In this document: in pieces, positions 36,393 to 48,324 of the stretch
Position numbering within the stretch: position 1 is the stretch's first letter
Layout of the letters: every line of letters begins with the position of its first letter
Assembly: GCF_017569205.1 (NCBI RefSeq)
Contig: NZ_CP071870.1
Span: 1,116,001 to 1,180,000, forward strand
Length of the DNA stretch: 64,000 nt
From: Propioniciclava sp. MC1595
GTDB lineage: Bacteria > Actinomycetota > Actinomycetes > Propionibacteriales > Propionibacteriaceae
Direction: 5' to 3'
The notes under the pieces: model-generated
What the model was told of the DNA's origin: nothing
Databases searched by the model: none
Seen by the model: only the letters and a program-made list of their open reading frames with translations
Program-made: the position numbers and the translations under genes

Positions 36393-37148
36393 TCACGCCG
36401 TGTGCGCGGCCGCCACCCGTTCGATGAACTGCAGGGAGGTCTCGACGATGAGGTTGGCGTCGTGATCCAGGGTCGCCACGTGGTAGCTGTTCGCCAGGCG
36501 CACCTCGGTGATGTCGTCCGAGGAGACCAGGCGCAGCACGGTGTCTGACGACGAGCCGGGCACCACGTTGTCGACCTCCGAGCGGAACAGCGCGATCGGG
36601 CAGGTGACGAGGTCCAGGCACGAGCGCACGTCGGCCCACAGCTTGTGCAGCTCGTGCACCCCGGCCACCGGCGTCATGTCGTAGGCGCCCTCGTCGACGC
36701 CCTCCTTGGCGATGTCGTTGCCGATGGAGGGGGTGGCGGGCACGAGGTACTTCAGCACGCCGGCGAACCTCGCCAGCGGGTCGACCGCGCCGAGCGCGGG
36801 GTTGACCAGCAGCAGGCCGGCGACGTCGGTGTGGTGCTGGGCCAGACGCAGGGTCAGCGAGCCGCCCATCGACAGCCCGGCCACGAAGACCGTGTCGCAG
36901 GTCTCGCGCAGGCTGCGGTACTCGGCGTCCACGGCGTCGTACCAGTCGCGCCAGCTGGTGACGTTGAGCTCCTGCCACACCGTGGCGTGCCCCGGCAGCA
37001 CGGGCAGCGACACGGTGTACCCGGCCTCGGCCGTCTGCTCGGCCCAACCGCGCAGCGAGGCGGGGCTGCCGGTGAAGCCGTGGCAGAACAGGACGCCCAC
37101 GGGTCCGCCGGGTGCGTGGAACGGGGCCATCTGGTCCGGGAGTGCCAT
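36393..37148 (-). CDS. Alpha/beta-hydrolase, carboxylesterase / monoacylglycerol lipase type
   Basis: 251-residue serine esterase. Oxyanion region CHGFTGSP (about 20-27), nucleophile elbow GLSMGGS (about 90-96), acid Asp in RSEVDNVV (about 200) and base His in NSYHVATLDHD (about 230). Resembles Est30-like carboxylesterases, so short to medium acyl esters are likely. ATG 37148 follows TACGAT (37155-37160) by six bases, leaderless. Divergent from an acyltransferase gene, hinting at a lipid role. Confidence 0.85.
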   Translation of the reverse strand: MALPDQMAPFHAPGGPVGVLFCHGFTGSPASLRGWAEQTAEAGYTVSLPVLPGHATVWQELNVTSWRDWYDAVDAEYRSLRETCDTVFVAGLSMGGSLTLRLAQHHTDVAGLLLVNPALGAVDPLARFAGVLKYLVPATPSIGNDIAKEGVDEGAYDMTPVAGVHELHKLWADVRSCLDLVTCPIALFRSEVDNVVPGSSSDTVLRLVSSDDITEVRLANSYHVATLDHDANLIVETSLQFIERVAAAHTA

Positions 37149-37200
37149 GGCGTCATCGTACGGGGCCGGGGCACTAGGCTGGCGCGGCAGGAGGTCAGCA

Positions 37201-37959
37201 ATGAGTTGGTACGGGTTCTTCAAGGTGCCCTTCACGCAGTTCGTCAAGCACGGCTACAAGGCGACGATCACGGGAGCCGAGAACATCCCGGCGACGGGTC
37301 CGGTCATCCTGGCCAGCAACCACGTCTCGTACGCCGACACCTTCCTGACCCCCGCCCTCATCAAGCGCCAGGTGACGCTGCCGGTCAAGGCCGAGGCGTT
37401 CCGCCGCGACCAGGGCCCCAAGTGGGCGGTGATCGGCTGGTTCCTCAAGGCCGTCGGCATGGTGCCGCTCGACCGCAGCGGAGGGCGCGCCGCGCTCGAC
37501 GGGCTCGGCCCGGTCATCGAGGCCCTCGAGCAGGGCCGCGTGGTCGGCATCTACCCCGAGGGCACCCGCTCGCCCGACGGCCGCCTCTACCAGGGCAAGA
37601 CCGGCGTGGCACGCCTCGCGCTGTCCACGGGGGCACCCGTGGTCCCGGTCGGCATCCTGGACGCCGACATCGCCGGCACGAAGTTCGGCATCCCGTGGGT
37701 CGAGCGCCCCCGCATCATCGTCGGCGAGCCCCTCGACTTCTCGGTCTGGAAGGGCATGCAGGACGACCGGGCGATGGGCCGCTGGGTGACCGACGAGGTC
37801 ATGGCCGCCATCCAGAAGCTGACCGGCCAGACCTACGTGCAGGCCTACGCCGCCTCGGTGAAGTCGGGGTCGATGGACGCCGCCGAGGCGGACCGCCGCG
37901 TCCGGGAGCGCCCGGGTGGTGGGCCCCCGCCGAAGGAGCCCACGGGCGGACTATCCTGA
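37201..37959 (+). CDS. plsC: 1-acylglycerol-3-phosphate acyltransferase family (PlsC-like)
   Basis: 252-residue acyltransferase of glycerolipid synthesis, making phosphatidic acid from lysophosphatidate. The catalytic HX4D is NHVSYAD (H41, D46). The substrate motif YPEGTRSPDG is at about 119-128, with VPVGILD further on. ATG with AGGAGG seven bases upstream; -10-like TAGGCT at about 37174. Its stop codon overlaps the -10 of the following DAHP synthase gene. Exact acyl acceptor not provable from sequence. Confidence 0.87.
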   Translation: MSWYGFFKVPFTQFVKHGYKATITGAENIPATGPVILASNHVSYADTFLTPALIKRQVTLPVKAEAFRRDQGPKWAVIGWFLKAVGMVPLDRSGGRAALDGLGPVIEALEQGRVVGIYPEGTRSPDGRLYQGKTGVARLALSTGAPVVPVGILDADIAGTKFGIPWVERPRIIVGEPLDFSVWKGMQDDRAMGRWVTDEVMAAIQKLTGQTYVQAYAASVKSGSMDAAEADRRVRERPGGGPPPKEPTGGLS

Positions 37960-37963
37960 CCCG

Positions 37964-39355
37964 GTGTCGACGACGATCCCTGCCCTGACCGAACTCCACG
38001 CGCGCGGTGCGGCCCAGCAGCCGACCTATCCCGACGCCGCGGAACTCGCGACGGTCGTGTCCGAGCTGCGCCAGCGCCCGCCGTTGGTCTTCGCGGGTGA
38101 GGCCGACGCCCTCAAGTCCCGCATCGCCGACGTCGCCGCCGGCCGCGCGTTCATGCTCCAGGCGGGGGACTGCGCCGAGACGTTCGGCAACGTCACCGCG
38201 GTCAACATCCGCAACGCCCTGCGCGTGCAGCTGTCGATGGCTGTCGTCCTCCAGTACGCCGCCCAGGTGCCGGTGGTGAAGGTCGGCCGCATCGCCGGCC
38301 AGTACGCCAAGCCGCGCAGCAGCGACGACGAGACCCGCGACGGCGTGACCCTGCCGTCCTACCGCGGGGACGCCGTGAACGGCCTCGACTTCACCCCCGA
38401 GGCCCGCGCCCACGACCCCCGCCGCCTGCAGGAGGTCTACAACTCCTCGGCGGCGACGCTGAACCTGGTCCGCGCGTTCGTCAACGGCGGGTTCGCCGAC
38501 CTGCGCACGGTGCACACCTGGAACACCGACTTCGTCCGCAACTCCCGGGTCGAGGCCAAGTACGAGGCCCTGTCGGAGGAGATCGAGCGCGCGATGGGCT
38601 TCATGGTCGCCTGCGGCGTGCCCGACGACGCCTTCCGGACGGTCAACTACTGGGCCTCTCACGAGGCCCTGCTGATGGAGTACGAGCACGCGCTCACCCG
38701 CATCGACTCCCGCACCGGCCTGGCCTACGGCACTTCGGGCCACCTGCTGTGGATCGGCGAGCGCACCCGCCAGCTCGACGGCGCCCACGTGGAGCTGCTC
38801 AGCAAGCTGCGCAACCCGATCGGCATCAAGCTCGGCCCGAGCGTCACGCCCGACGACGTCCGCGCCTTGGTCGAGAAGCTCGACCCCGACCTCGAGCCCG
38901 GACGCCTCACGCTCATCACCCGCATGGGGGCGGGCAAGGTCCGCGACGCGCTGCCGCCGATCGTCGAGGCCGTCGAGAACACCGGCCGCAAGGTCGCGTG
39001 GGTGTGCGACCCGATGCACGGCAACACCTACTCCACGGCCAAGGGCCACAAGACCCGCGCGTTCCCGGTGATCTGGGACGAGGTCGACGGCTTCTTCGAC
39101 GTCCACGCCGAGCTGGGGACGTGGCCCGGCGGCGTCCACATCGAGCTGACCGGCAACGACGTCACCGAGTGCGTGGGCGGCGTCGACGAACTCGACGAGG
39201 ACACCCTCTTCGACCGCTACGAGACCGCCTGCGACCCCCGCCTGAACCGCAACCAGGGCATCGAGCTGGCGTTCTACCTCGCCGAGCGCCTCCGCGAGGA
39301 CATCCGCCGGCGCGGCTACAACCCCGTGCAGGACTTCGAGCCGCAGGAGATGTGA
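37964..39355 (+). CDS. aroG: DAHP synthase, class II
   Basis: 463-residue plant/mycobacterial-type 3-deoxy-D-arabino-heptulosonate 7-phosphate synthase: phosphoenolpyruvate plus erythrose 4-phosphate at the head of aromatic amino acid synthesis. Class II blocks: FMLQAGDCAETF (metal Cys), VKVGRIAGQYAKPRS, WVCDPMHGNTY and HIELTGNDVTECVGG. GTG start six bases after TATCCT (37952-37957), leaderless. Overlaps the next gene by one base (TGATG). Confidence 0.97.
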   Translation: MSTTIPALTELHARGAAQQPTYPDAAELATVVSELRQRPPLVFAGEADALKSRIADVAAGRAFMLQAGDCAETFGNVTAVNIRNALRVQLSMAVVLQYAAQVPVVKVGRIAGQYAKPRSSDDETRDGVTLPSYRGDAVNGLDFTPEARAHDPRRLQEVYNSSAATLNLVRAFVNGGFADLRTVHTWNTDFVRNSRVEAKYEALSEEIERAMGFMVACGVPDDAFRTVNYWASHEALLMEYEHALTRIDSRTGLAYGTSGHLLWIGERTRQLDGAHVELLSKLRNPIGIKLGPSVTPDDVRALVEKLDPDLEPGRLTLITRMGAGKVRDALPPIVEAVENTGRKVAWVCDPMHGNTYSTAKGHKTRAFPVIWDEVDGFFDVHAELGTWPGGVHIELTGNDVTECVGGVDELDEDTLFDRYETACDPRLNRNQGIELAFYLAERLREDIRRRGYNPVQDFEPQEM

Positions 39356-40374
39356 TGATCGACCTCCGCTCCGACACGCTCACCCAGCCGTCGGAGGCGA
39401 TGCGCGCGGCCATGGCCGCCGCACCGGTGGGCGACGACGTCTACGCCGAGGACCCGACGATCGGTGAGCTCGAGCAGCGCGTCGCCGAGCTGCTCGGCCA
39501 CGAGGCGGGCCTGTTCTGCGCCACCGGCTCGCTGGCGAACGTGCTCGGCGTCGCGCAGCACGTGCGCCCCGGGCAGGAGGTGCTGTGCGACTCGGGCGCG
39601 CACATCGCCCGCGCCGAGATGGGCGCGCACGGGGCGCTGACCGGCGTCACCATGCGCACCTGGGTGACGCACGACGGCAGGACCGAGCCCGAGCTCGTCG
39701 AGGAGCTGCTGGCCCCCGACGCCGGCCCGTACCTGGTGTCGACCGCCTGCGTCGCGATCGAGAACACCCACAACTTCGGCGGCGGCACGGTGCAGCCCCT
39801 GGACGCCCTCACGCAGACCAGCGCGCTGTGCCGGGACGCCGGCGTCCGGCTGCACCTGGACGGCGCCCGGCTGTGGAACGCCCACGTCGCCACCGGCACC
39901 CCGCTCGCCGACTACGGCACCCTCTTCGACACGGTCAGCGTCTGCTTCAGCAAGGGGCTGGGCGCACCGGTCGGCTCGGTGCTGGTCGGATCGGCCGAGG
40001 CGATGGCGAACGCCCGCGTGCTGCGCAAGCGGCTCGGCGGGGGCTGGCGCCAGGCCGGCCTGCTCGCCGCCGGCTGCCTGTACGCGCTCGACCACCACGT
40101 CGAACGGCTGGCCGACGACCACGCAGCCGCCTCGGCGTTCGCCGCCGCGGTCACGGCCGGGTCGTCCGTGACCCTGGCCGATCCGGAGACCAACATCGTC
40201 GTCGTCCCGACCGGGTCGCTCCCGGCCACGGAGGTGGTGGCGCGGGCCGCAGCCCGCGGCGTCCGGGTGTCGACGGTGGGGGCGCGCGTGGTGCGCGCGG
40301 TGACCCACCTCGACGTCACGACCGCGCAGTGCGCCGACGCCGGGGCGATCCTCGCCGAGGTGCTTCAGGCCTGA
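39355..40374 (+). CDS. ltaE: Low-specificity threonine aldolase
   Basis: 339-residue PLP enzyme cleaving threonine or allo-threonine to glycine and acetaldehyde. Begins MIDLRSDTLTQPS, the family hallmark. The PLP-Asp region is LHLDGARLWNA and the Schiff-base Lys is in CFSKGLGAPVGS (about 205). Start in TGATG overlap with DAHP synthase. The 3' end overlaps the convergent thioredoxin gene by ten bases. Confidence 0.92.
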   Translation: MIDLRSDTLTQPSEAMRAAMAAAPVGDDVYAEDPTIGELEQRVAELLGHEAGLFCATGSLANVLGVAQHVRPGQEVLCDSGAHIARAEMGAHGALTGVTMRTWVTHDGRTEPELVEELLAPDAGPYLVSTACVAIENTHNFGGGTVQPLDALTQTSALCRDAGVRLHLDGARLWNAHVATGTPLADYGTLFDTVSVCFSKGLGAPVGSVLVGSAEAMANARVLRKRLGGGWRQAGLLAAGCLYALDHHVERLADDHAAASAFAAAVTAGSSVTLADPETNIVVVPTGSLPATEVVARAAARGVRVSTVGARVVRAVTHLDVTTAQCADAGAILAEVLQA

Positions 40375-40697
40375 GCGGCGGCCGCCTGCGTGGCCAGGGC
40401 CTCGTCGAGCACCGCCCGGTTGCCCGGCCGCACGACGCGCGCGACCTCGACGCCGTCGTGCAGGAACACCAGCGTCGGCCACAGCTTCACCCGGTAGGAG
40501 CGGCCCAGGGGGCGCCCCTTGCCGTCCTCGACCCGGATGCGGCGCACCTGCGGCTGCTCGGCCAGCGCCGGCTCGATGAACCGGGACGCCGCGATGCAGT
40601 AGCCGCACCAGTCCGTGCCGAACTCGACCACGACCGGCCCGGTGGTCGCGTCGACCTCGTCGCGGGTCAGCTGCTCTTCCTCGTATCCCGTAGCCAT
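40365..40697 (-). CDS. Thioredoxin-like protein
   Basis: 110-residue thioredoxin fold with active-site WCGYC (C31, C34), in place of the usual WCGPC, and a cis-Pro in LWPTLVFL. Tyr in place of Pro suggests an altered redox potential or partner. No signal peptide, so cytosolic. ATG 40697 six bases after TAGGCT formed by the palindrome at 40704-40713; a GTG two codons earlier is possible. Confidence 0.85.
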   Translation of the reverse strand: MATGYEEEQLTRDEVDATTGPVVVEFGTDWCGYCIAASRFIEPALAEQPQVRRIRVEDGKGRPLGRSYRVKLWPTLVFLHDGVEVARVVRPGNRAVLDEALATQAAAAQA

Positions 40698-40703
40698 GCG
40701 CAC

Positions 40704-40713
40704 AGCCTAGGCT
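40704..40713. promoter_or_regulatory. Palindromic bidirectional -10 element
   Basis: AGCCTAGGCT reads TAGGCT on both strands. On the plus strand it ends seven bases before ATG 40721; on the minus strand six bases before ATG 40697. It could serve as a shared -10 for two divergent leaderless genes only 23 bases apart. Confidence 0.6.
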
Positions 40714-40720
40714 GGCCGCC

Positions 40721-41368
40721 ATGAAGATCACGCACCTCGGACACGCGGCCGTCCTCCTCGAGGTGGCGGACCGGCGGGTCCTGTTCGACCCGGGCAACTT
40801 CTCCGACCGCTGGCACGCGCTCACCGACCTCGACGCGATCGTCGTCACCCACCTGCACCCCGACCACGTCGACCCCGAGCACGTCGGCGCGCTGCTCGCG
40901 GCCAACCCCGACGCCCAGGTCTGGGTCGAGCCCGGCGTTCTGGACGCCGTGGACCTCGGCGACCGCGGCCACGGGATCGCCGAGGACGAGTCGGTCGAGC
41001 TCGGCGGCGTCCGCATCGACGCGGTCGGCGGGCTGCACGCGGTGATCCACCGCGACATCCCGCGCATCGGCAACGTCGGGCTGGTCGTCACCGCCGAGGG
41101 GGAGCCCACGTTCTTCCACCCCGGCGACTCCCTCGACACGGCGCCGGCGGGTGTCGACGTGGTCGCGGTCCCGGTGATGGGGCCGTGGGCGGCGATGAAG
41201 GAGCACATCGACTTCCTGCGCGAGCTCGGGGCGGGGCAGGGCTTCGGCATCCACGAGGCGCTGCTGTCCGAGCGCGGCTGGAAGCTGTCCCACGGCCGGT
41301 ACAACGAGATGACCCCCACCACCGTCCACGACCTGCGCGCGGGCACGCCGTGGGAGCCCACCGCCTGA
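40721..41368 (+). CDS. Metallo-beta-lactamase-fold hydrolase
   Basis: 215-residue small metallo-hydrolase of the COG2220 type. Metal ligands in THLHPDHVD (H44, H46, D48, H49), with later His and Asp in GLHAVIHRD and FFHPGDS. No substrate domain attached. Leaderless start shared with the thioredoxin promoter. Twenty bases before argE. Substrate unknown. Confidence 0.85.
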   Translation: MKITHLGHAAVLLEVADRRVLFDPGNFSDRWHALTDLDAIVVTHLHPDHVDPEHVGALLAANPDAQVWVEPGVLDAVDLGDRGHGIAEDESVELGGVRIDAVGGLHAVIHRDIPRIGNVGLVVTAEGEPTFFHPGDSLDTAPAGVDVVAVPVMGPWAAMKEHIDFLRELGAGQGFGIHEALLSERGWKLSHGRYNEMTPTTVHDLRAGTPWEPTA

Positions 41369-42531
41369 GGGTGGTAGGAAAGGGGGCATGACCGCACCGT
41401 CCCCGGCCGTCCTCGACTGGCTCTCCCGGCTGATCGCGATCGACACCACCAGCCGCGACAGCAACCTGCCGCTGGTCGAGGCCGTGGCCGAGCACGCGCG
41501 CTCGCTCGGCCTGGAGCCGCACCTGTTCCCGACCGCGGACGGCACGAAGGCCGCGCTGGTCGTCAGCGTCCCGGACGCCGCGGGCTCGACCTCCGGCGGC
41601 ATCATGCTCAGCGGCCACAGCGACGTCGTGCCCGTGGACGGGCAGGCCTGGAGCTCCGACCCGTTCACCCTCGACGTGCGCGGCGACAAGGCCTTTGGCC
41701 GGGGGACCGCCGACATGAAGGGCTTCGACGCGGTCGTCGTGGCGGCCCTGGCCGACCTCGTGGCGGAACCGCTGAGCGAGCCCGTGCACGTCGCGCTGTC
41801 CTACGACGAGGAGGTCGGCTGCATCGGCGCCCAACCCCTCGTCGACGGGATGGCGTCGGTCGGCATCCACCCGCGCGTGTGCTTCGTCGGCGAGCCCACC
41901 TCGATGCGGATGATCCGCGGGCACAAGTCGATCAACCTCGTCCGGGTCACCGTCCGCGGCCTCGCCGCGCACTCGTCACTGACCGCGCAGGGGGTAAACG
42001 CCATCGAGCACGCGGCGTCCGTGGTGCGGTACTGGCGCGAGCGCAGCGACGCGTGGCGGGCCGACGGGCCGTTCGACGAGGCGTACCCGATCCCGTACAC
42101 GACCGGGTCGGTCAACCTCATCGAGGGCGGCAACGGGGTCAACATCATCCCCGCCGAATGCTCGGTCACGCTCGAGTTCCGCTCCATCGGGACGCCGGAC
42201 GACGACCGCGCCGACGTCGACGCCCTCATCGCCTTCTGCCGCACGGTGGAGGAGCGGATGCGGGCCGAGGCGCCCGACCAGGAGGTGTCCGTCGAGGTCG
42301 ACGTGCAGACGATGACCGCCGGCTTGGACACCCCGTCCGACGCGCCGGCGGTGCGGCTGGGGCAGGCCCTGGGCCTGGCGGTCCAGGACGACAAGGTCAC
42401 CTACGGCACCGAGGCCGGCATCTACGCCGCGGCGGGGATCTCGACCGTGGTGTGTGGGCCGGGCGACATCGCACAGGCGCACAAGCCCGACGAGTTCGTC
42501 GAGCTCGACCAGCTCGCCGCGTGCGAGGCCT

Positions 42532-45348
<2,817 letters not shown>

Positions 45349-45411
45349 GAGAGTTCCCTTCTCAGGGTACCCCCGCCGCGGGTGGTCGGCCGGGCGGGCC
45401 GTCGCCGCACC

Positions 45412-47469
45412 TCAGACGAGGTTGATCACCACCGTCGAGCCCTTGCGCACGCTGGTGCCCTCGCCGGGCTCGACGCTCAGCACCATGCCGAAGCCGCCGT
45501 TGACCAGGCGCTTGAACTGGGGCACGAGCCCCGCGTCGCGGATCTTCTGCGCGACCGTCTCGGCGCCCTGGCCGCGCAGGCCGGTGGGCACCTTGACCAT
45601 GACCGGGCCCTTGGACACGACGGCCGTCATCGACCCGCCGCGGTGCAGCTGGCCCTCGGCCGGGTTCTGAGAGATGACCGCGCCCTGCGGGACAGTGTCG
45701 TGGTTCTCGTCGGTGGTCTCGAGGGTGATCAGGTTCTCCTTGGCCCAGGCCTGCAGCTCGGCGAGCGGCTTCTCGGCGAAGCTGACGACCTCGACCGGGG
45801 CCGGGCCCTGCGACACGACGAGGTCGACGGTGGTGCCGCGCTTGACCTGCTCGCCGGGCGCCACGCCCTGGGAGATGACGGTGCCGGCGGGGACCGTGTC
45901 GTGGTGCTCGTCGGTGACGGTGCCGAGGGCCAGCGATCCCGAGGCGATCAGCTGCTCGGCGTCGGCGCGGGTCTGGCCGGTGACCTCGGGCACCGCGAAC
46001 CGCTCGGGCCCGCGGGAGATCCACGCGGTCATCGTGCCGTCCCGCAGCACGCGTCCGCCCTCGGCGGGCTCGGTGCGGATGACCTGGCCGGCGGGGACGT
46101 CCTCGCTGTAGTCCTGCTGGAACGTGACGTGCAGTTCGGCGAGCGCGGCGGCGGCCTCGGCATCGGCCTGGGTCAGGGTGGCCATCGCGGGGGCCGTCGT
46201 CCAGCGGCCCTCGAGCAGGTACCAGCCGCCCCAGCCCGCGCCGCCCAGCACGGCGAGCACGGCCAGGACGGCGACCAACCGCCGCCAACGGCGTCCGGAC
46301 GCCTCGGGCCGCGGTGCGCGGGACGAGGTCGACGGGGTGGGGGCGGCCGACAGCTCGGGCAGCGCCCGCGTGTGCGGCGACTGCGGCGAGTAGGGGACCG
46401 GGCCGGTGCTGTAGAACGGCGCGCCGTCGATCGAGACGTCGAAGGTCGGCGAGACGGGCGTCACCGGCGTGAACCGGCGCTCCGCGCCCAGCCGCGGCGG
46501 CAGCGTCGGCACCGGGGTGGTGTGGCTGTCGGTCGGCTCGGGCTCGGTGCGGCGCATCCGGGCGACGAGGGCGGGGTCGTCGACCACGCCACGGGCCAGG
46601 GCGTCCTTGGCCGCGCGCAGGTGGCCGAGCAGCACGCCGGCGTCCAGCGGGCGGTTGTGCCGGTCCTTGTTGGCGGCGGCGGTGACGAGGGCGTCGACGT
46701 AGGGCGGGATACCGCCCCGGCCGCCCTGCCACGTGGAGGAGACCTCCATCGACGGCGCCGAGATCTGGTTGTGCACGTGGCTGTAGGCGACCTGGATGGG
46801 GGTCTCGCCCTGATGGGGCTTGCGGCCGGTCAGCATCTCGTAGAGCACGATGCCGAGCGAGTAGACGTCGGACCGCGCGTCGGCGCGGCCCTTGGTGACC
46901 AGCTCCGGGGCGATGTAGCTCACGGTGCCGATCACGAGGCCGGTGGTGGCGGCGTTGGAGTTCGCGGTGACCGCGCGGGCGAGGCCGAAGTCGGCGACCT
47001 TGACCTGGCCGCGGTCGGAGATCAGGACGTTCTCGGGCTTGATGTCGCGGTGGATCAGCCCGGCCGCGTGGGCGGCGGCCAGCGCGGACGCCACGGGCTC
47101 GACGAGCTCGATGGCCCGGCGCGGGTCCATGGGGGCCTCGCGGGTGATGAGGTTGCGCAGGGTGAAGCCCTGCACGTACTCCATGACGATGTAGGGGCGC
47201 CCGCCGTCGCTGCCCTGGTCGAACACGCTGACCACGTTGGCGTGGGACAGGTGCGCGGCCGCGCGGGCCTCGGTGTCGAAGCGGATCGCGAAGTCGTCGG
47301 CGTCGCCGAGCCCGTCGTTCATCACCTTGACGGCGACGGTGCGGCTCAGGCGCAGGTCGTTCGCGACGTAGACCGTGGCCATGCCGCCGCGCGCAAGCTT
47401 CTTGACGACCTCGTACCGGTCGTCGAGCACGTGGCCAACCAGGCCACTGTTGCGGTCAGTCGTCAACAC
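45412..47469 (-). CDS. pknL: Serine/threonine kinase with PASTA domains (PknL-like)
   Basis: 685-residue membrane receptor kinase. Kinase domain about 19-290: ATP loop LARGGMATVY, Lys48 in AVKVM, HRDIKPEN (140-147), DFG (160-162), activation loop with threonines 175-176. A Pro-rich juxtamembrane segment leads to one helix (about 398-417) and four extracytoplasmic PASTA repeats, which bind cell-wall muropeptides or lipid II. The neighbourhood (class II DAHP synthase, polyprenyl synthase, metF-like) matches pknL of M. tuberculosis, hence the tentative symbol. GTG start, or TTG one codon on. Confidence 0.9.
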   Translation of the reverse strand: MLTTDRNSGLVGHVLDDRYEVVKKLARGGMATVYVANDLRLSRTVAVKVMNDGLGDADDFAIRFDTEARAAAHLSHANVVSVFDQGSDGGRPYIVMEYVQGFTLRNLITREAPMDPRRAIELVEPVASALAAAHAAGLIHRDIKPENVLISDRGQVKVADFGLARAVTANSNAATTGLVIGTVSYIAPELVTKGRADARSDVYSLGIVLYEMLTGRKPHQGETPIQVAYSHVHNQISAPSMEVSSTWQGGRGGIPPYVDALVTAAANKDRHNRPLDAGVLLGHLRAAKDALARGVVDDPALVARMRRTEPEPTDSHTTPVPTLPPRLGAERRFTPVTPVSPTFDVSIDGAPFYSTGPVPYSPQSPHTRALPELSAAPTPSTSSRAPRPEASGRRWRRLVAVLAVLAVLGGAGWGGWYLLEGRWTTAPAMATLTQADAEAAAALAELHVTFQQDYSEDVPAGQVIRTEPAEGGRVLRDGTMTAWISRGPERFAVPEVTGQTRADAEQLIASGSLALGTVTDEHHDTVPAGTVISQGVAPGEQVKRGTTVDLVVSQGPAPVEVVSFAEKPLAELQAWAKENLITLETTDENHDTVPQGAVISQNPAEGQLHRGGSMTAVVSKGPVMVKVPTGLRGQGAETVAQKIRDAGLVPQFKRLVNGGFGMVLSVEPGEGTSVRKGSTVVINLV

Positions 47470-47580
47470 GAATCTCCGGCATGGATCGGGGAAGGGAAGG
47501 CATGCCAGGCCCGATCCGAGTGTGGCACGCGACCGCCGCGACGACGGCGCCGACCCGCCGGGGTGTGGCAGGCTGGACCC

Positions 47581-48321
47581 GTGACCGCACTGATGGGGAT
47601 TGCCACCCGGCTGAAGCTCGCCCGCCTGATCCACATCGTCGCCGACGAGGGCGACACGGTGGGCCCGCTGGCCCGCGCGTCGTACGCCGGCGGGGCCGAC
47701 GCCGTGATGCTCGACGAGGGGCTCGCCGAGGTCGTGTTCGACGACTCGGCGCAGGCCGGGCTCGACGCGATCACCGAGGCCGCCCGCGCGACCCAGGGCC
47801 TGACCGCCTACTTCGGGCGCCCCGTGCGCGCGGCCGCGCTGTCACCCGACCTGTTCGTGCTTTCCGACGACGAGGCCAACCCGGCCCGCACCCGCAAGCT
47901 GGTGGGGGAGTGGACGCTCATCGGCCGCCGCTGCAACACCACCGAGGAGACCGAGGCCGCCCTGGCCCACCCCGACGTCGACTTCCTGCTCGTCGGGCCG
48001 GGCCTGCCGCTCATCCGCCACGCCGCCGAGCACGCGCCGCAGCACGACCCGAAGTCCAAGCCGTGGTTCGCCGTGGGCGGCATCACGCTGGAGTCGCTGC
48101 CCGCCGTCATCCGCGGCGGCGCGAAGCGCGCGGCTGTGGGCGGGGCGATCACCCGGGCGTCCAACCCCGAGGCCGCGGCGATGGCGCTCAAGGACATCCT
48201 CCGCGAGGCGTGGAACGACGACGAGCGCATGGAGGCCGTCACGGCGTCCGCGTTCGGCCCCTCGCCGAACCTCAGCTTCGGCAAGCCGGTCAGCCCGCCG
48301 CCGACCGACCTGCACCTGTAG
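47581..48321 (+). CDS. ThiE-superfamily TIM-barrel protein
   Basis: 246-residue protein related to thiamine phosphate synthase. The C-terminal phosphate-binding region WFAVGGITLESLPAVIRGGAKRAAVGGAI fits ThiE. The middle of the protein is diverged: the usual phosphate-binding serine/threonine loop reads LVGPGLPLIRHAAEHAPQ. Either a diverged TMP synthase or a relative with another substrate. GTG start six bases after CAGGCT, probably leaderless. Divergent from the kinase gene. Confidence 0.6.
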   Translation: MTALMGIATRLKLARLIHIVADEGDTVGPLARASYAGGADAVMLDEGLAEVVFDDSAQAGLDAITEAARATQGLTAYFGRPVRAAALSPDLFVLSDDEANPARTRKLVGEWTLIGRRCNTTEETEAALAHPDVDFLLVGPGLPLIRHAAEHAPQHDPKSKPWFAVGGITLESLPAVIRGGAKRAAVGGAITRASNPEAAAMALKDILREAWNDDERMEAVTASAFGPSPNLSFGKPVSPPPTDLHL

Positions 48322-48324
48322 GGG

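Noticed and set aside
36280-36548. An 89-residue plus-strand gene
   Set aside because: More than half lies antisense to the esterase gene, it has no ribosome-binding site and a poor -10. It is kept only as a finding about the promoter region.
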